Below, one piece after another: positions 9,080 to 20,187 of a stretch of 64,000 nt of DNA. The notes under the pieces were generated by a model. The model made no database searches. It had not been told where the DNA came from and was given only the letters and a program-made list of their open reading frames with translations. The DNA comes from Loripinus fragilis. Taxonomy: Eukaryota > Mollusca > Bivalvia > Lucinida > Lucinidae. The stretch covers positions 13,909,754 through 13,973,753 of the forward strand of contig OZ026526.1 in NCBI GenBank assembly GCA_964019695.1, given 5' to 3'. The translations under genes and the position numbers were made by a program. Position 1 is the first letter of the stretch. Every line of letters begins with the position of its first letter.

Positions 9080-9514
9080 TCAGGATTCCCACAGAAATTA
9101 AAAAACTAAATTCCCTGATTTTTCCATGATTTTCCATGATCAACAATGTGATTTCCATGACTATTTTATGCATGACCTCCAACCTCCCCTTTTAGCGACA
9201 TCTTCACCACACTGAGCATACCGTAAATGTGGTATGCAGCAACCGTAATGAATTTAAATAAATATGCTTTTTGAAATAATTAAAACTTGAAACCACCAGT
9301 AGCCAGAAAACTAGCTGTCAGACACACAAATTTTGTGTGTCTGACAGCTAGTTTTCTGGCTACTGGTGGTTTCGTGAGATTATTTAGCAAAATTCCATGA
9401 TTTTTCCATGATTATTCAGTTTTTTTCTTCAAATTTCCATGATTTTTCCATGCATGGAATTTTTTCGTGATTTTCCAGGTTTTCCATGATTTCGAGAGCT
9501 TGTGGGAACCCTAG
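9080..9514. mobile_element. MITE with CAGGRTTCCCACA ends
   Basis: Left CAGGATTCCCACA (9081), right TGTGGGAACCCTAG (9501-9514). The interior is rich in CCATGATTTTCCATGATT phrases and holds a perfect palindrome. CAGGG ends suggest a hAT-like origin (inference). Confidence 0.6.
9290..9372. repeat. Perfect 41-bp palindrome
   Basis: Arms 9290-9330 and 9332-9372 are exact reverse complements with a single central base (9331). It lies within the CAGGRTTCCCACA element, in the e13-e14 intron. Confidence 0.9.
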
Positions 9515-9520
9515 ATTTTT

Positions 9521-10030
9521 TTAACCATTTTTGTACCAATGGATTTACCATGAAGTTTTGATACCATGAAGACAGGATGAGGATGGTCCATTGTATATAT
9601 TGAGGGGTCACAGGTTATAATTTCCCCCCAAAAAATCTATTTCTTTCTCTGAAGATTGATTTTATTCTAGCAAACAGTGCCAACCCTGATTTTGTTTGTT
9701 TGGTTCGATTCTTTATGTCTCAGTCAACAGCTATGGTCATGTCGAGACGATCAGTTCACCTAACCATACTTTTTCTTGGGCAAGCTTAACAAAGCTGTTA
9801 ACCAGTACTTCGTGCTTATAAGTTCACTTGTAACTAACAACAACCCTTCTTGAATCAGCAGAAAGAGGAGAATGACCATAGAAATTATTTCATGATCAAT
9901 CTCCACAAAAGTATGGGATAGGGCCGGGAGTGCCAACCCTGATGAGATGCCGCATATTGCAACATTTCAGCTAGGTCTTCACTGTTTGCCAAAGTACCTG
10001 TTTAGGGGTTTCTAGTCCTCACAGGGTAAA
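9521..10030. mobile_element. TTAA-MITE group B, split by a SINE
   Basis: TTAACCATTTTTGTACCAATGG at the left. GGTCCATTGTATATATTGAG and GCACTGTTTGCC phrases match the copies at 10047-10280 and 29754-29985. A SINE lies at 9691-9929. Confidence 0.6.
9691..9929 (-). mobile_element. SINE family 1, 5'-truncated
   Basis: Flanked by a 13-14-bp target duplication GTGCCAACCCTGAT (ends 9690 and starts 9930). On the minus strand it runs from CCCGGCCCTATCCCATAC through AGAAGGGTTGTTGTTAG to a CAAACAAA tail. The tRNA-like head present in the 25427 and 17560 copies is missing. Confidence 0.8.
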
Positions 10031-10046
10031 ATAGATCTTTCTGAGC

Positions 10047-10280
10047 TTAACCCTTTTTATTCTGATTGATACAATAAGTATGGAATTGTCCATTTTGTAT
10101 TTTAAGGTGTTGCAAGTCGAAATTTCTATAAAATGATGTATTTCTGTCCTGAAGATTGTTTTTATCTTAACAAACAGTGCAGACCCTGATGAAATGCCGC
10201 CTTATGCGGCATTTCATCTGGGTCTTCACTGTTTGCCATTTAAGTACTGATTCACTGTTATCCAGAATGAAAAGGGTAAA
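10047..10280. mobile_element. TTAA-MITE group B
   Basis: Begins TTAACCCTTTTTATTCTG and ends AATGAAAAGGGTAAA. The central hairpin GATGAAATGCCGC / GCGGCATTTCATC is perfect. Confidence 0.65.
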
Positions 10281-10755
10281 TATTATGATTAGTTTCTTCT
10301 CAACCAATTTAAACATGTGTTTTGGGTCTCATTGAGACAGTTCTTTTGAGTACGCACAACATATGTTTTGGTTGATAAATAAGAAAAATAATTTTCTATT
10401 ACGGACTGGAGGCCTGCATATGTACTCATCTGAAGCATCTCAAGAGACGCTTTCAATGAACACATCAACAAATGTATTCTTGTAGAACTCAGGAAAATTA
10501 CACACTGTATGGTAAATGATCTAAACTTTCGAACACATTCCTCTTTGTGTTTTTAAACAAAAAGTTCGTTATCAGGGATGTTACTCCTAGAAATGCCTGT
10601 CAGAATAACAAACAGGGAATACATTGATAAGACTGCTTCTTCAGAAGCAGTTTGATCAGGGACTGCAGTGTTTGTCTTGGCTTTTTTTGGCTGCAGCTAG
10701 TGTTAGAAATTTTGGAACATACATGTATATCATATCATGATTAACAAGGATTACA
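10281..10755. other. Intron sequence with a dispersed AACATATGTTTTGG repeat
   Basis: 10300-10440 shares AACATGTGTTTTGGGTCTCA and CGCACAACATATGTTTTGGTT with 38340-38470, 42670-42790 and 46230-46290. No coding block seen. Confidence 0.4.
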
Positions 10756-10957
10756 AAGGGAGCACAGTGGCTCAGTGGTAGAGTGCTTGACTCGAGACTG
10801 AAGGGCTGCAAGTTTGAGCCTCACCGGCGTCACTGCATTGTGGTCCTTGAGCAAGATACATTTATCCTAGCTTAGTACTGGCTCAATCCAGGAAGACCCA
10901 TCTCTATATAGCTGAAAGATTGTTTATGGGACGTAAAGAATCAAATCAAACAAACAA
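10756..10957 (+). mobile_element. tRNA-derived SINE, family 2
   Basis: Flanked by the exact 12-bp target duplication ACAAGGATTACA (10744-10755 and 10958-10969). It has A-box TGGCTCAGTGGTAG, a B-box-like AGTTTGAGCC, and the tail TCAAATCAAACAAACAAACA. Confidence 0.9.
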
Positions 10958-11050
10958 ACAAGGATTACAGACTTAACATTCAATGACGATTTTATTTCAG
11001 TCCTTGCATTCACTGATGCTAAAAAATGCACAAAAAAATTAGGGCAAATA

Positions 11051-11255
11051 TTAACTCTGCCTACTGGTGTCGTCTGCTGATGACTTTCGCAAACAGTTTG
11101 AATTCAGATCAGCCCTAACAAGATGTTGAACCTGTTTTGGTTCCAACTGTTTGACACTCTGATGTTCTTCCTGAAAGAATTTTTCGAAAAGTTGATTTTG
11201 AATATTTCAGCAGACGACAAAAAAGCATGAAACATTACCCAGTGGGCAAAGTTAA
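11051..11255. mobile_element. TTAA-MITE group A
   Basis: TTAACTCTGCCTACTGGTG at the left and TTACCCAGTGGGCAAAGTTAA at the right. GTCGTCTGCTGA / TCAGCAGACGAC sub-terminal inverted repeats. Confidence 0.7.
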
Positions 11256-11280
11256 AAAGTTGGTTGCTATGCTGCTGGTG

Positions 11281-11527
11281 TTAGCCTTTAATACCGCCAA
11301 GAAAAAAATGCGTCTGAAAATGTCATCTGCTGAAGTCGTCTGCTGCAAATAATTGCCTAACATTACTGACAAATTAAGTATAGAAGCAAACAGTGTGGAC
11401 CCAGAACAGACTGCTCCTATAGGAGCAGTCTGATCTGGGTCCACACTGTTTGCCATAGAGGCTTCTTAAACATTTCAGCAGACGAGAAAGCAGACGATTT
11501 TTGTTGCGATTGGTGCATTAAGGGTTA
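11281..11527. mobile_element. TTAA-MITE group F, inverted copy
   Basis: Reverse orientation of 2786-3033. The central hairpin has arms of the type AACAGTGTGGACCCAGA, and the right end is GTGCATTAAGGGTTA. It ends 11 bp from the e13 donor. Confidence 0.7.
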
Positions 11528-11537
11528 GGATACTTAC

Positions 11538-11642
11538 TGTTGTGATTAAGCTTCTGGATATGAATATTCCCAGTAACAAGAGGAAGGCATCAGCATCACC
11601 AACGTTACATGTTCGGCCATTGTCGTTAAACGACAGCCGTTC
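11538..11642 (-). CDS. Host-gene exon e13
   Basis: Acceptor ttatttttactctag and donor gtaagtat are both strong. Thirty-five phase-0 codons start ERLSFNDNGRTCNVGDADAF and continue LLLLGIFISRSLITT. The second half is hydrophobic over about 12 residues, too short and too basic-flanked to call a membrane segment with confidence. Joins e12 and e14 in phase. Confidence 0.82.
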
Positions 11643-11685
11643 CTAGAGTAAAAATAATAGATGCCATAACATTATTTGTAACTCA

Positions 11686-11790
11686 TAACTCTTTGCTGTT
11701 AGCGGTGACTTTTATTGTCTTCTGATAACCTTTGCAAACAGTTGGGATCCAGATCAGGACCCACAGACATAATTTGAAAATTACTAGAGG
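11686..11790. mobile_element. TTAA-MITE group A, partial
   Basis: AACTCTTTGCTGTTAGCGG ... GTTGGGATCCAGATCAGG. Only one arm is present. Confidence 0.5.
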
Positions 11791-12403
11791 TCCACTAGAG
11801 GATAATACATACCATATACTAAGGCTCTATGCCTAGTTGTTTCTGATAAGAATATTTTTTCATGTTTTCTCTATATAAGCATAAGTAAAACATATGACCC
11901 CTGGAGTGGGCGTTTTTGACCCAAGGGCACAATTTACCAAAAAAACTTGGTAGAGGTCCAAATATCAAGGCTCTAGCCCTGTGGTTTCAGATAAGATGAT
12001 ATTTTAAGTTTTCATCTCCAAAATCTATTTTTGGCCAATGTGACCTATACTGAAGGAATCTTCCAACACATACAGTTAACAATTTGCTACAAAAACTTAA
12101 TTCTGTTTAAGGTTTTCAATTTTCTTATGTAAAACCAACATTTAGATATTATTCAGATCATATGTGAAAATTTTTAGAACAATATCTTGAGTATTATGCA
12201 AATTACAGCATATTTAATTGGAAGGGTCAAAATCAGAAGTTCAAAAATGGACATTGCTATTCGTTGCCCTTGTTTCCATATGATTTATTTGGAAAATGAT
12301 AAATTTGCGACTTTCATTAAAATTTATGATTTGAGTTTTGAACTTAAACTTAAATATTTTAAATGTTCTGAGGCAGTTTTCTCAGAAAAAAGCCATGCAT
12401 TTT
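11791..12403. other. Intron sequence
   Basis: AT-rich. Contains CCTCTAGTAATTTTC-like phrases seen in molluscan repeats, but no defined ends. The open frame at 12187-12453 runs into a SINE and is not supported. Confidence 0.3.
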
Positions 12404-12599
12404 TTTTGTTTGGTTTGATTCTTTACATCCCATCAACAATCTTTCAGTTCTAAAGGGATGGGTCTTCCTGGGTTGAACCAGTACTAAGCCAGGATTAATG
12501 TTCTTGCTCAAGGACACAAGGCAGTGACGCCAGTGAGGCTGGAACCCCAGCCCTTCGGTCTCGAGTCAAGCACTCTACCACTGAGCCACTGCGCTCCCT
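12404..12599 (-). mobile_element. tRNA-derived SINE, family 2
   Basis: Exact 10-bp target duplication AGCCATGCAT (12391-12400 and 12600-12609). Minus-strand start GGGAGCGCAGTGGCTCAGTG. Confidence 0.88.
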
Positions 12600-12892
12600 A
12601 GCCATGCATAACTGGCAACCATTCAAAGTAAATTTTTAATTTGAAATTCTAGTTTTCAAGAAAATGTCAAAGCCAAAAGTGTATGAGGAAGGAGAATCCT
12701 TAGGTGTAGATATGTAACATACACAAACCATTTGAACTCTTATTCAAGAGGACCATATAAGGATCGATCATCCTCTCTAAACTTGGACAGAATCTAGCCA
12801 GTAGTTTAGAAGATGTCCTTTGAAGCAATTGTTGACGAAGGACAATGAACATCAAGCAATCATAATTGCTCACATTAAGCCTGTGCCTAAAA

Positions 12893-13306
12893 CAGGGTTC
12901 GTACAGGCAAGTATGAGTAAAATTCAAGGACTTTTCAAGAACTTCTAAAGCCTCTCCAACAGTTTTCAAGGACTTAATGTTAATGAAAAATATTGATCTA
13001 AGTGTTAAAAGTCTTCTTCAGAAATGCTAGACTGAGATAATGGAGACATAAGTACAGGAAAATTAGTATAAAATTGTTGTGCCCATATTTGGTGCAGTAT
13101 ATGCTGCACCAAATATAGGCACAACAATTTTATACTGATTTAGGTCTCTGTCAACAGTGCTAAGTCCTACAGAAAATAGTAGAATTCAAGGACTTTTCCA
13201 GGCTTTTGAGTTATTTTCCAGTACTTTTCAAGGCAGATTTAATTTTCAAGGACTTTTCAAGAAAGCCCTCTAAATTCAAGTACTTTTCAAACCTGTGTGA
13301 ACCCTG
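12893..13306. mobile_element. MITE with CAGGGTTCG ends
   Basis: CAGGGTTCGTACAGGCAAG and ...CCTGTGTGAACCCTG. The central palindrome AAAATTGTTGTGCC / GGCACAACAATTTT matches 1363-1770. Confidence 0.78.
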
Positions 13307-13317
13307 TAGTGAGCTAA

Positions 13318-13674
13318 AAACCCTTTATCACATGATGTCACATCTGGGAGTGATAAAAAGCCATGCAATAAACTCGATAACCCACTAGTGGCTTACATGT
13401 AGATTTAGTAACGCTATGTTATGACGTCCATTATAACAATGCGTTAAATATGTCAAAATCTTGAAGTTTTCATGCCAAGAATACGATTTTTATGTAGTTT
13501 TAATGTCCTGTGATAAATACAGAATCTTACATTCGTGCTCCTGTATTATTGAATTTATTAAACTCGTTGCAAAAAAGTGATAAAATGCTTGGCAAGCCTC
13601 ACATTTTATCACTTTTCCCCAAATCGTTTAATAAATTCAATAAAACATGAGCACTCATGTAAGATCCTCTATAC
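13318..13674. mobile_element. Hairpin MITE with GAATTTATTAAAC core
   Basis: Contains the inverted repeats TATTGAATTTATTAAACTCG / CGTTTAATAAATTCAATA with nested GTGATAAAATG / CATTTTATCAC, and the end ATGTAAGATCCTCTAT. Family members also at 20818, 25897, 30505 and 31383. Confidence 0.7.
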
Positions 13675-13701
13675 CTAATACACAGGAAAAATGTAACTTA
13701 C

Positions 13702-13803
13702 CATTTCACACTGCCAGAAATAGCCATCAGGAAATTTTTTACCACTGCGTATCAACTCAAATACAGCTGACTTTCTGTGGGTACCAAGCACACCATTACT
13801 TGG
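13702..13803 (-). CDS. Host-gene exon e12
   Basis: Acceptor aatttgtttattacag, donor gtaagtta. Thirty-four phase-0 codons start PSNGVLGTHRKSAVFELIRS and end YFWQCEM. The exon length is a multiple of three, so it can be skipped without a frame change. Joins e11 and e13. Confidence 0.82.
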
Positions 13804-13824
13804 CTGTAATAAACAAATTAATAA

Positions 13825-14063
13825 TGAGCCGCGAGATGTGATTTCCAACAATGTGGCATTTTGACAAGTGTGGACTCAGACGAGCCTTTGCAGTCTCCTT
13901 TTAAGCTTAGAAACTCCAAATGGTGTTCAGTCAGTAGCTTAACAGTCATAGAATATTCAAGCGACTAGCAAATGCTCTGATCAGGCTGCACATATGCACA
14001 CGCTGATCTGAGTCTTTGATGATCCCACATACAACATTGTTGTAAATCATGTGTCACAGCTCA
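13825..14063. mobile_element. MITE with TGAGCCGCG ends
   Basis: TGAGCCGCGAGATGTGATTT at the left, GTGTCACAGCTCA at the right. GACTCAGACGAGC, CATAGAATATTCAAGC and GCTGATCTGAG phrases are shared with 39396-39640 and 45982-46221. Confidence 0.75.
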
Positions 14064-14066
14064 GTT

Positions 14067-14210
14067 ATTAACTCTTTCCTTGCCAGCGGAAACTTTTGTG
14101 GTCTTCTAACCTTTGCAAACAGTTTGAACCCAGAGCAGGACCGATACAATATCGCCAAACTGTTTGACACTCTGATAGTGTTCGACATATTCTATTTAAG
14201 AGAGACAAAT
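14067..14210. mobile_element. TTAA-MITE group A, partial
   Basis: TTAACTCTTTCCTTGCCAGC, GTTTGAACCCAGAGCAGG and AACTGTTTGACACTCTGATAG. The right arm decays. Confidence 0.5.
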
Positions 14211-14369
14211 GCCCATCAAAAAATTGGACAGCTTAGATTTTCTTTACATAAAGATATTGTGTTTTGCCAAGGGCTAATTTAAGGGCCTAGAATAAACAAT
14301 AAAATGTGAGATTTTGCATTTGGAGAAGAAAAAAACAAACAGACAAAGTCAATTTGTTGCGATTGTTTG

Positions 14370-15615
14370 ACGGACACAACTCCCGCCAATTTAGTGCTTG
14401 CATTTAGATCAATAAATTGAGCTGACTTTTTGTTGTACATGCTTTCATACTTAATGGTTAAAAAGAGTAAACACCACATGAATAGGAACTTTAGAGCTAT
14501 TTTGTCTAATGCATGGTAACTTTTATGAAAAGCATATGCTTTTGTGTCGTCTCTTCACTTTCCCATGTCCTTCAAGAAATGTGACGATCACACAAGTTGC
14601 AATAGTTTGTCAATATAATCATATTTTCTATCTGTGAGGCACTATTTATTTAGCACTGATCATGCAGTTAATTGGCATTCATTACTAAAAATAAAACAAA
14701 AGAAGGAAAAAACAATGTAAATTTTGCGACTCGGATATTGAGATCGTCACTTCCGTCAAACTACCCTGGTTATGATCGCGACATTAACACTACTTGTTTT
14801 GGAGATAATACCCATTTTAAACAACTTTGGTTTTCTTTGTCAGATAGATGCTTGTATAAGAGGTAAACTGTAATGGCAGGGAGTTGACAAGGCTGGCCAA
14901 GGGATGAGTAAATGGTCATTAAAGTTTGTCTGTCAATATTTTGTTATTATCGCAACATAGACAGGATGATCACAACATATACGGATCACATCAAAATAAT
15001 GAGTTATCATGGTTTGAATAGCATGTATCGTGCTGGAAGTTTCAAACATTGTTTTTAGATGTTGCATAAAGGTGCTTATAAAGTTCATTTAATATCTGGG
15101 TCGTTAATTTTGCAAATTGCTGTTGGGATCATATTTGTTTGACAGGCATATGTAGTGATCTTTCATTTTGTCCGTCAAAAATGTCAATCACAACAAAAAC
15201 AAAATGATATTATTCAGAAATGGAAGCATATATCAAAGTAATTTTATTTTATTATTGAAGCTTGCTGGATGCTTCATTTAACACCACAGTTTCTTTGTCT
15301 GTTTTTACAATAGTTTGACCTTCAGCATGGTTTTTGATGTTGTGATCGTCACTTAGGTCTGTCAATTGTCCGTCAAATCTTAAAAAAGACAATCACAACG
15401 TTTAAAACGGCTGTTATTGTAAAATAGAAAAAAATATGTCAAAGTGAAATTATTGCATAATGCAAGCTTGATCTATGTTCTTTTTCAACCATCATGGGTT
15501 TGTCTGTTTATGTCTTAGTTTGACTGTTAGCAGAGTTTTTTGTTGTTGCAATCGTCTGAAAAGTCCTTCAAAATTTCCGTCAAATATGATGAACGATCAC
15601 AACCACTTTTTAAAA
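14370..15615. repeat. Degenerate ~205-bp tandem repeat
   Basis: A recurring block of the type GTCCGTCAAA..ATG...ATCACAAC appears near 14750, 14925, 15170, 15370 and 15580, with GATCGTC just upstream in several. Spacing is 175-240 bp. It looks like an old tandem array. No coding block seen. Confidence 0.5.
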
Positions 15616-16334
15616 TATGCTGTATTTTCTCAGATATAGCTGTTCTAGCCCTTATTTTTGAGCCGTTTTGCTTGTTTTCTCATACTCCTGAATACAAGAC
15701 CAAACAAAAAAAGGGATGCTAACTTCTAAAAATCCTCTCAGACGGAAGTTCACAGCTCTCTCTTAAATGGAATATGTCGTTCATGAAAGAGTATTTTGAA
15801 AAAAATTAATTCTGAAAAAAAGTCAGCAGACAACACTATAAAGCATGAAAAACTACCCTACATGTAAAAATTTAATACAGGAGTCCAAAAGTTTTTCTCT
15901 AATCAGTTAAATTCATTGGAATGTGAAAAGGCTTTAAAGTAGACGGCAACCCTTGCGAAAATGAAGTGGGATTTATTGGTACTGTTCTAGAACTTTCTGG
16001 AACTCACTTTAATGGTACTTTCTGGGATAACCACTTAATCCCAATAAATCCCAACATTGGGATTATTTGGTATTAAATGGAATGTTAAATGGCATATGGG
16101 ATTTTATGGTATTTTCTGGTACTGAAAATACCATTTAATCCCAGAAAGTTCCATTTGATCAGGTTCCACTAAATCCTAAATAATCCCAACCTGTTCATTT
16201 ATTAAAATACCATTTAATCCCAGAAAATCTCAATTCTGTATTGACAAGAGTCCCAAATTTTTTCCACAAAATCCCAATTCAGCAATTTAGAAGTTCTAAA
16301 TAGTAACAGATAATTCCATTTCTTTTCTAGCTAA

Positions 16335-16935
16335 TATGTAGTTTTCACGGAAAAGTACCATAAAGTACCAAAAAGTACCAGTACCCAAACCTGAAAGTTC
16401 CATAAAATACCATATAGTACCATTGCCTACTAAAAATCTGAAAGTAACATAAAATACCAAAAACTGCCAAAATATATGAGTACCACAAAATACCAAATAG
16501 TACCAATACAAAAATCAGAAAATACCATAAAATACCAAACAGTACCAATACCGAAATCTGAAAGTACCATTAAATACCAAATAGTACCAATACTGAAATC
16601 TGAAAGTACCACAAAATACCAAATAGTACCAATACTAAAACCAGAAAATACTGAATAGTACCGATACCAAACCTTAAAGTACCACAAAATACCAAATGGT
16701 ACCAATACAAAAATCTGAAAGTACCATAAAATACCAAATAGTACCAATACCGAAATCTGAAAGTACCATATAATACCAAATAGTACCAATACCAAAATTT
16801 GTAAGTACCACAAAATACCAAATAGTACCGATGCTAAAACTGAAAGTACCAGATAATACCAAATAGTAATGAAACCAAAATCTGAAAGTACCACCAATGC
16901 TAAAATCTGATAGTACTTAGTACTGATGCTAAAAA
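16335..16935. repeat. 42-bp tandem repeat
   Basis: Units of the type AGTACCATAAAATACCAAAT plus AGTACCAATACCGAAATCTGAA (42 bp; unit starts 16553 and 16595). The period is divisible by three, so long open frames run through it on both strands in several frames. These are not genes. Confidence 0.9.
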
Positions 16936-17559
16936 ATACTTACTTAATTGAATTATTTTGTACTTATATTGGCACCCAGAAGACCTGGCTAGCACCTTCA
17001 GTGTGCCCAATTTCTGATCAAGCGTTGATAATTGGTTGATCACAGGTCCATTTATATAACTTTCCTGTATTAATTCCCTGTGGGTTCACCATATCCAAAA
17101 TTAAGCAGATTAGAGGATAGCATAATTAGTAAATGGACAGATAAACAGACACTTTTAACTAGTAACTTGCAAGGTCAATTGGCTGAAAGGATAAAAAATA
17201 AATGTTCTTTAGCACTCCCCACTTGTGAGAAAGTCAACCTTTCAACAAATTAGGTTGAATTCAGCCCAGCATGTTTGGATTAGCATAAAAGAAGAATGGG
17301 CAGACACTTTTGACCCCTTTACAGGTCCCCTCTGAGTGGGGTACCCAAAAATAAGCTCTTGTATACATAATTTGTTTAAGTTGCTCACAAATTTGGTTGA
17401 GTTCTACCCAGCAATTCAGAAAGAGACAGCAAAGCCAGAAAATGCACACTCACTGGGGCCCATGCAAGGGGAATCCATAAAACAAAAAACGGTAATGCTC
17501 CTGCTCACCCACATGTGTAAGTAAGTCACCAAACAAATTTGGTTCGATTCAGTATGACC
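16936..17559. other. Interior of the 3.1-kb element
   Basis: Contains GACAGACACTTTTGACC and AAATTTGGTTGA phrases repeated near 17145, 17305, 17395 and 17540, suggesting an old tandem repeat of about 150-250 bp. No coding block. Confidence 0.3.
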
Positions 17560-17873
17560 ATTTGCGCTGTCGGTAACGTGTCTGGAAACAGATGTGAGTC
17601 TGAATGCAGATCCAGGGGTCGCGAGTTTGATCCAGACCCGGTCCCATACTTTCGTGGAGATTGATCATGAAATAATTTCTATGGTCATTCTCCTCCTTTC
17701 CGCTGAATCATTCAAGAAGGGTTGTTGTCAGTTACAAGCGAAAGTATGTGCAAAAAGTACTGGTTAACTGCTTGTTAAAGCTTGCCCAGGAAAAAGTGTG
17801 GTTAGGTGAACTGACCATCCTGCCATGACCATAGCTGTTGACTTGGGACGTAAAGCAACAAAACAAACAAACA
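17560..17873 (+). mobile_element. tRNA-derived SINE, family 1
   Basis: tRNA-like head with GCGCTGTCGGTAACGTGTC and a B-box-like GAGTTTGATCC; body AAGAAGGGTTGTTGTCAG; tail GGGACGTAAAGCAACAAAAC then ACAAACAAAC. Full-length compared with 9691-9929. Confidence 0.85.
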
Positions 17874-18660
17874 GTTTGCAAGGTGATAGTATTGCAGACA
17901 AATGGGCAGACCGAGGACACTTTTGACCCACATCCCAGATCATTGGGGTATAGGAATTTGCTGTTGCATACACCAGTTGCTCAACAAATTTGGTTGGATA
18001 ATCTGTCCAGTTGTTTAGAAGATAGCATAACAAACAAAAACCTGATATACAGACGAAGGCAATCAAAATGTCTCCCAACACCTTTTAAAAAGAGCATGGT
18101 GATAAAAAAAAATCAAATAAAAATAAGCCCCAATGATCAGCCTGATTATCCTGTAAATTCAGTAATTAACCTATTCACTAATGTATGCTTACAAGTACCA
18201 AACTAACTAAGTGTTGTACTGCCACAAATGCTGCTGTAAATAATAATGTATATGGTAAAATTGCATAACCATAATGAACACAATTCAGTAATAAGTGTCT
18301 TTCATCAGCATTCAAAGAAAGAAACAACTAAAAATGGCTTTGTATCTGAGAAACTAAATTATACGATGAAAAGTCTCGTGCAAGTATAATTTATAAGCAT
18401 AGAAATATGTTCTATTTACTCACATTGTCTCTTGTAGGATTTATTTTGTGCAGTTTATGCAGTATATATCCAAAATTAACACAGAATTTATCAAATAGTT
18501 AGAGCCTTGCAAACCATGAGGTTTATTTGAATCTTTTTCTGGTTTCCTGCAAGATTAAAGAATTTCAACTTGAGTCATTAAAATGTGAGAACCAGGTTAA
18601 CACAGTTATATCATATTTCAAGGTCAGACTGAGTTCAGAATATAATGGTTCTATGCAAAT
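17874..18660. other. Interior of the 3.1-kb element, no recognised feature
   Basis: AT-rich. Overlapping short open frames on both strands cover 17732-18206, but they include the SINE and have no recognised motif. Confidence 0.3.
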
Positions 18661-19058
18661 CTAGGTTGGGATTATTTGGTATTAAATGGAACCAAGGTAT
18701 TTACTAGTAGTTGATGAAGTCCCAGAAAATCTTAATAAATCCCATTTAAAGTACCTACTGGGACTTTCTGGGATTAAATGGAATATTTATCCCAGAAAGT
18801 AACATAAAATCCCACTTATATTTTTAGTAGAATTATTTGAGACTATTTGGGATTTTCCAGTTCCAGATAGTGACAGAAAATACCAATTGTTCCAACTTTT
18901 GGGATTTAATGGAATTCCATTAAATACCATATAAAATGAAGTACCACAAAATCCCAGAAAGTTCTATTCAAGCAGAATTGGAACTGGACTGAGACTTTCT
19001 AGAACATTCTAGAACATACCAATTATTTGGGATTATATGGAACAATTTTTCGCAAGGG

Positions 19059-19894
19059 AACATTCAAAACAAGGGAATCTTAAATGCAAGCCCTTATTAA
19101 TAGAAATGCTGCAGGCATGCATCAAAGTCATAAATCAAGGGCCATAGCTCAGATGAAAATTTATGAAAAAATAACTAAATTTACTGTTTGTCTCAACCTA
19201 GATCATCAAGGCATATACAAAATGTCATCAATTTTCATGCTTTTAACTGAAGATATATATATATACTTATATATAGTGAATTTTCACATACATCAAAGGC
19301 ACTAACTTTGTTCAAAATTCAATTCAAGGGCCATAACTCTGCAGTTATTTGACAACAACTTCATCCAAGTATCAACTCTTATACAAAATTTGAAGAAAAC
19401 CGGTCAATAAATGCTCAGGATAGAGAGCAGAAACTCTTCGAAAAATTTTGAACGGAGGGTATAACATAATACCCGGCACTTTTTAAAGTGGCGGTGTATA
19501 ATAATGCAATCTGCTGCAAACCTGATCAAAATACAATAATAAATCATTAAGTTATTATGCAATCTGAAAATCAAAATTCTGACTTCTATTAAGCCAATGA
19601 AGACTGTCATTTTTAATATTTAATTAGCTTCCTGTAAATTTTGAAAACCAATGAATCCCTTGCTATATTGCAAAAAGAAAAATATTTTTTATAAAATCAA
19701 CTACTTTCAACAGAGGAATTTATAAAAATTCAAAATGAATAGCAGGAAACTAGTTATTCTGTTTATGCATATTTAATTAGGGCTTATTTAATTCACTTAC
19801 TTTTTGGGACGTCACACAAAAATGGCTACTCTCCATTGATTTCCATTCTAAACTATACAAATATCTGTAACATTCTTATTTTTCATTCTATTTT
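19059..19894. other. Intron sequence with a CGGAGGGTATAACATAATAC repeat
   Basis: 19440-19500 shares GGGTATAACATAATACC and the GTGGCGG(G)GTATA end with the large element at 27247-29551, and GGGCCATA(G/A)CTC phrases are present, so this is a decayed relative. No coding block. Confidence 0.4.
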
Positions 19895-20115
19895 GAACCA
19901 TATAGGCTATTTTTAGATCATGACATCATTTTCTATTTTTAGACAACATTGAAAAAATTCAAGAAAAATTTAAGTTAAGTTTTGAATACTTTTGAAAATA
20001 TTATGGTAAATGGAGCATTTCCTCAAAAGAGCAAATGCTCCATTTTCTATAATATTTTCAAACACATGATAATTTTCAAAGGCGTCAAAAGGTGCTAATG
20101 TCGAGTAAAGGGTTA
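19895..20115. mobile_element. TTAA-MITE group C
   Basis: Right end GTCGAGTAAAGGGTTAA. ATAGGCTATTTTTAGATCATG and the hairpin GAGCATTTCCTC / GAGCAAATGCTC match 32309, 35087 and 38544. Confidence 0.65.
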
Positions 20116-20187
20116 ATAAGATATAAAGCCTCTATCTTAGACAAAAAAATGGAACACAGCCTGCAAAAGATTAAAGCACCTTCTTAC

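Larger units (their letters stand above)
15950..19058. mobile_element. 3.1-kb element with CCCTTGCGAAAA inverted ends
   Basis: CCCTTGCGAAAATGAAGTGG at the left and TTTTTCGCAAGGG at the right. About 250 bp at each end share phrases such as GAACTTTCTGG, GGGATTATTTGGTATTAAATG and ATTAAATGGAAT in inverted or direct orientation. The middle holds a 42-bp tandem array and a SINE. No transposase frame is seen. It lies in the e11-e12 intron. Confidence 0.65.

Noticed and set aside
12700..12890. Minus-strand open frame with LLQRTSSKLLARFCPSLERM-like sequence as a possible exon between e12 and e13
   Set aside because: None of the usable acceptors gives phase 0, which e12 and e13 require, and the 5' side is a MITE edge. 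It could be an old remnant.
16296..16897. Long overlapping open frames on both strands, up to 155 codons
   Set aside because: They are translations of a 42-bp tandem repeat. A period divisible by three keeps several frames open at once.
17732..18206. Overlapping open frames of 105 and 122 codons
   Set aside because: They cover a SINE and flanking repeat DNA on opposite strands, with no motif.
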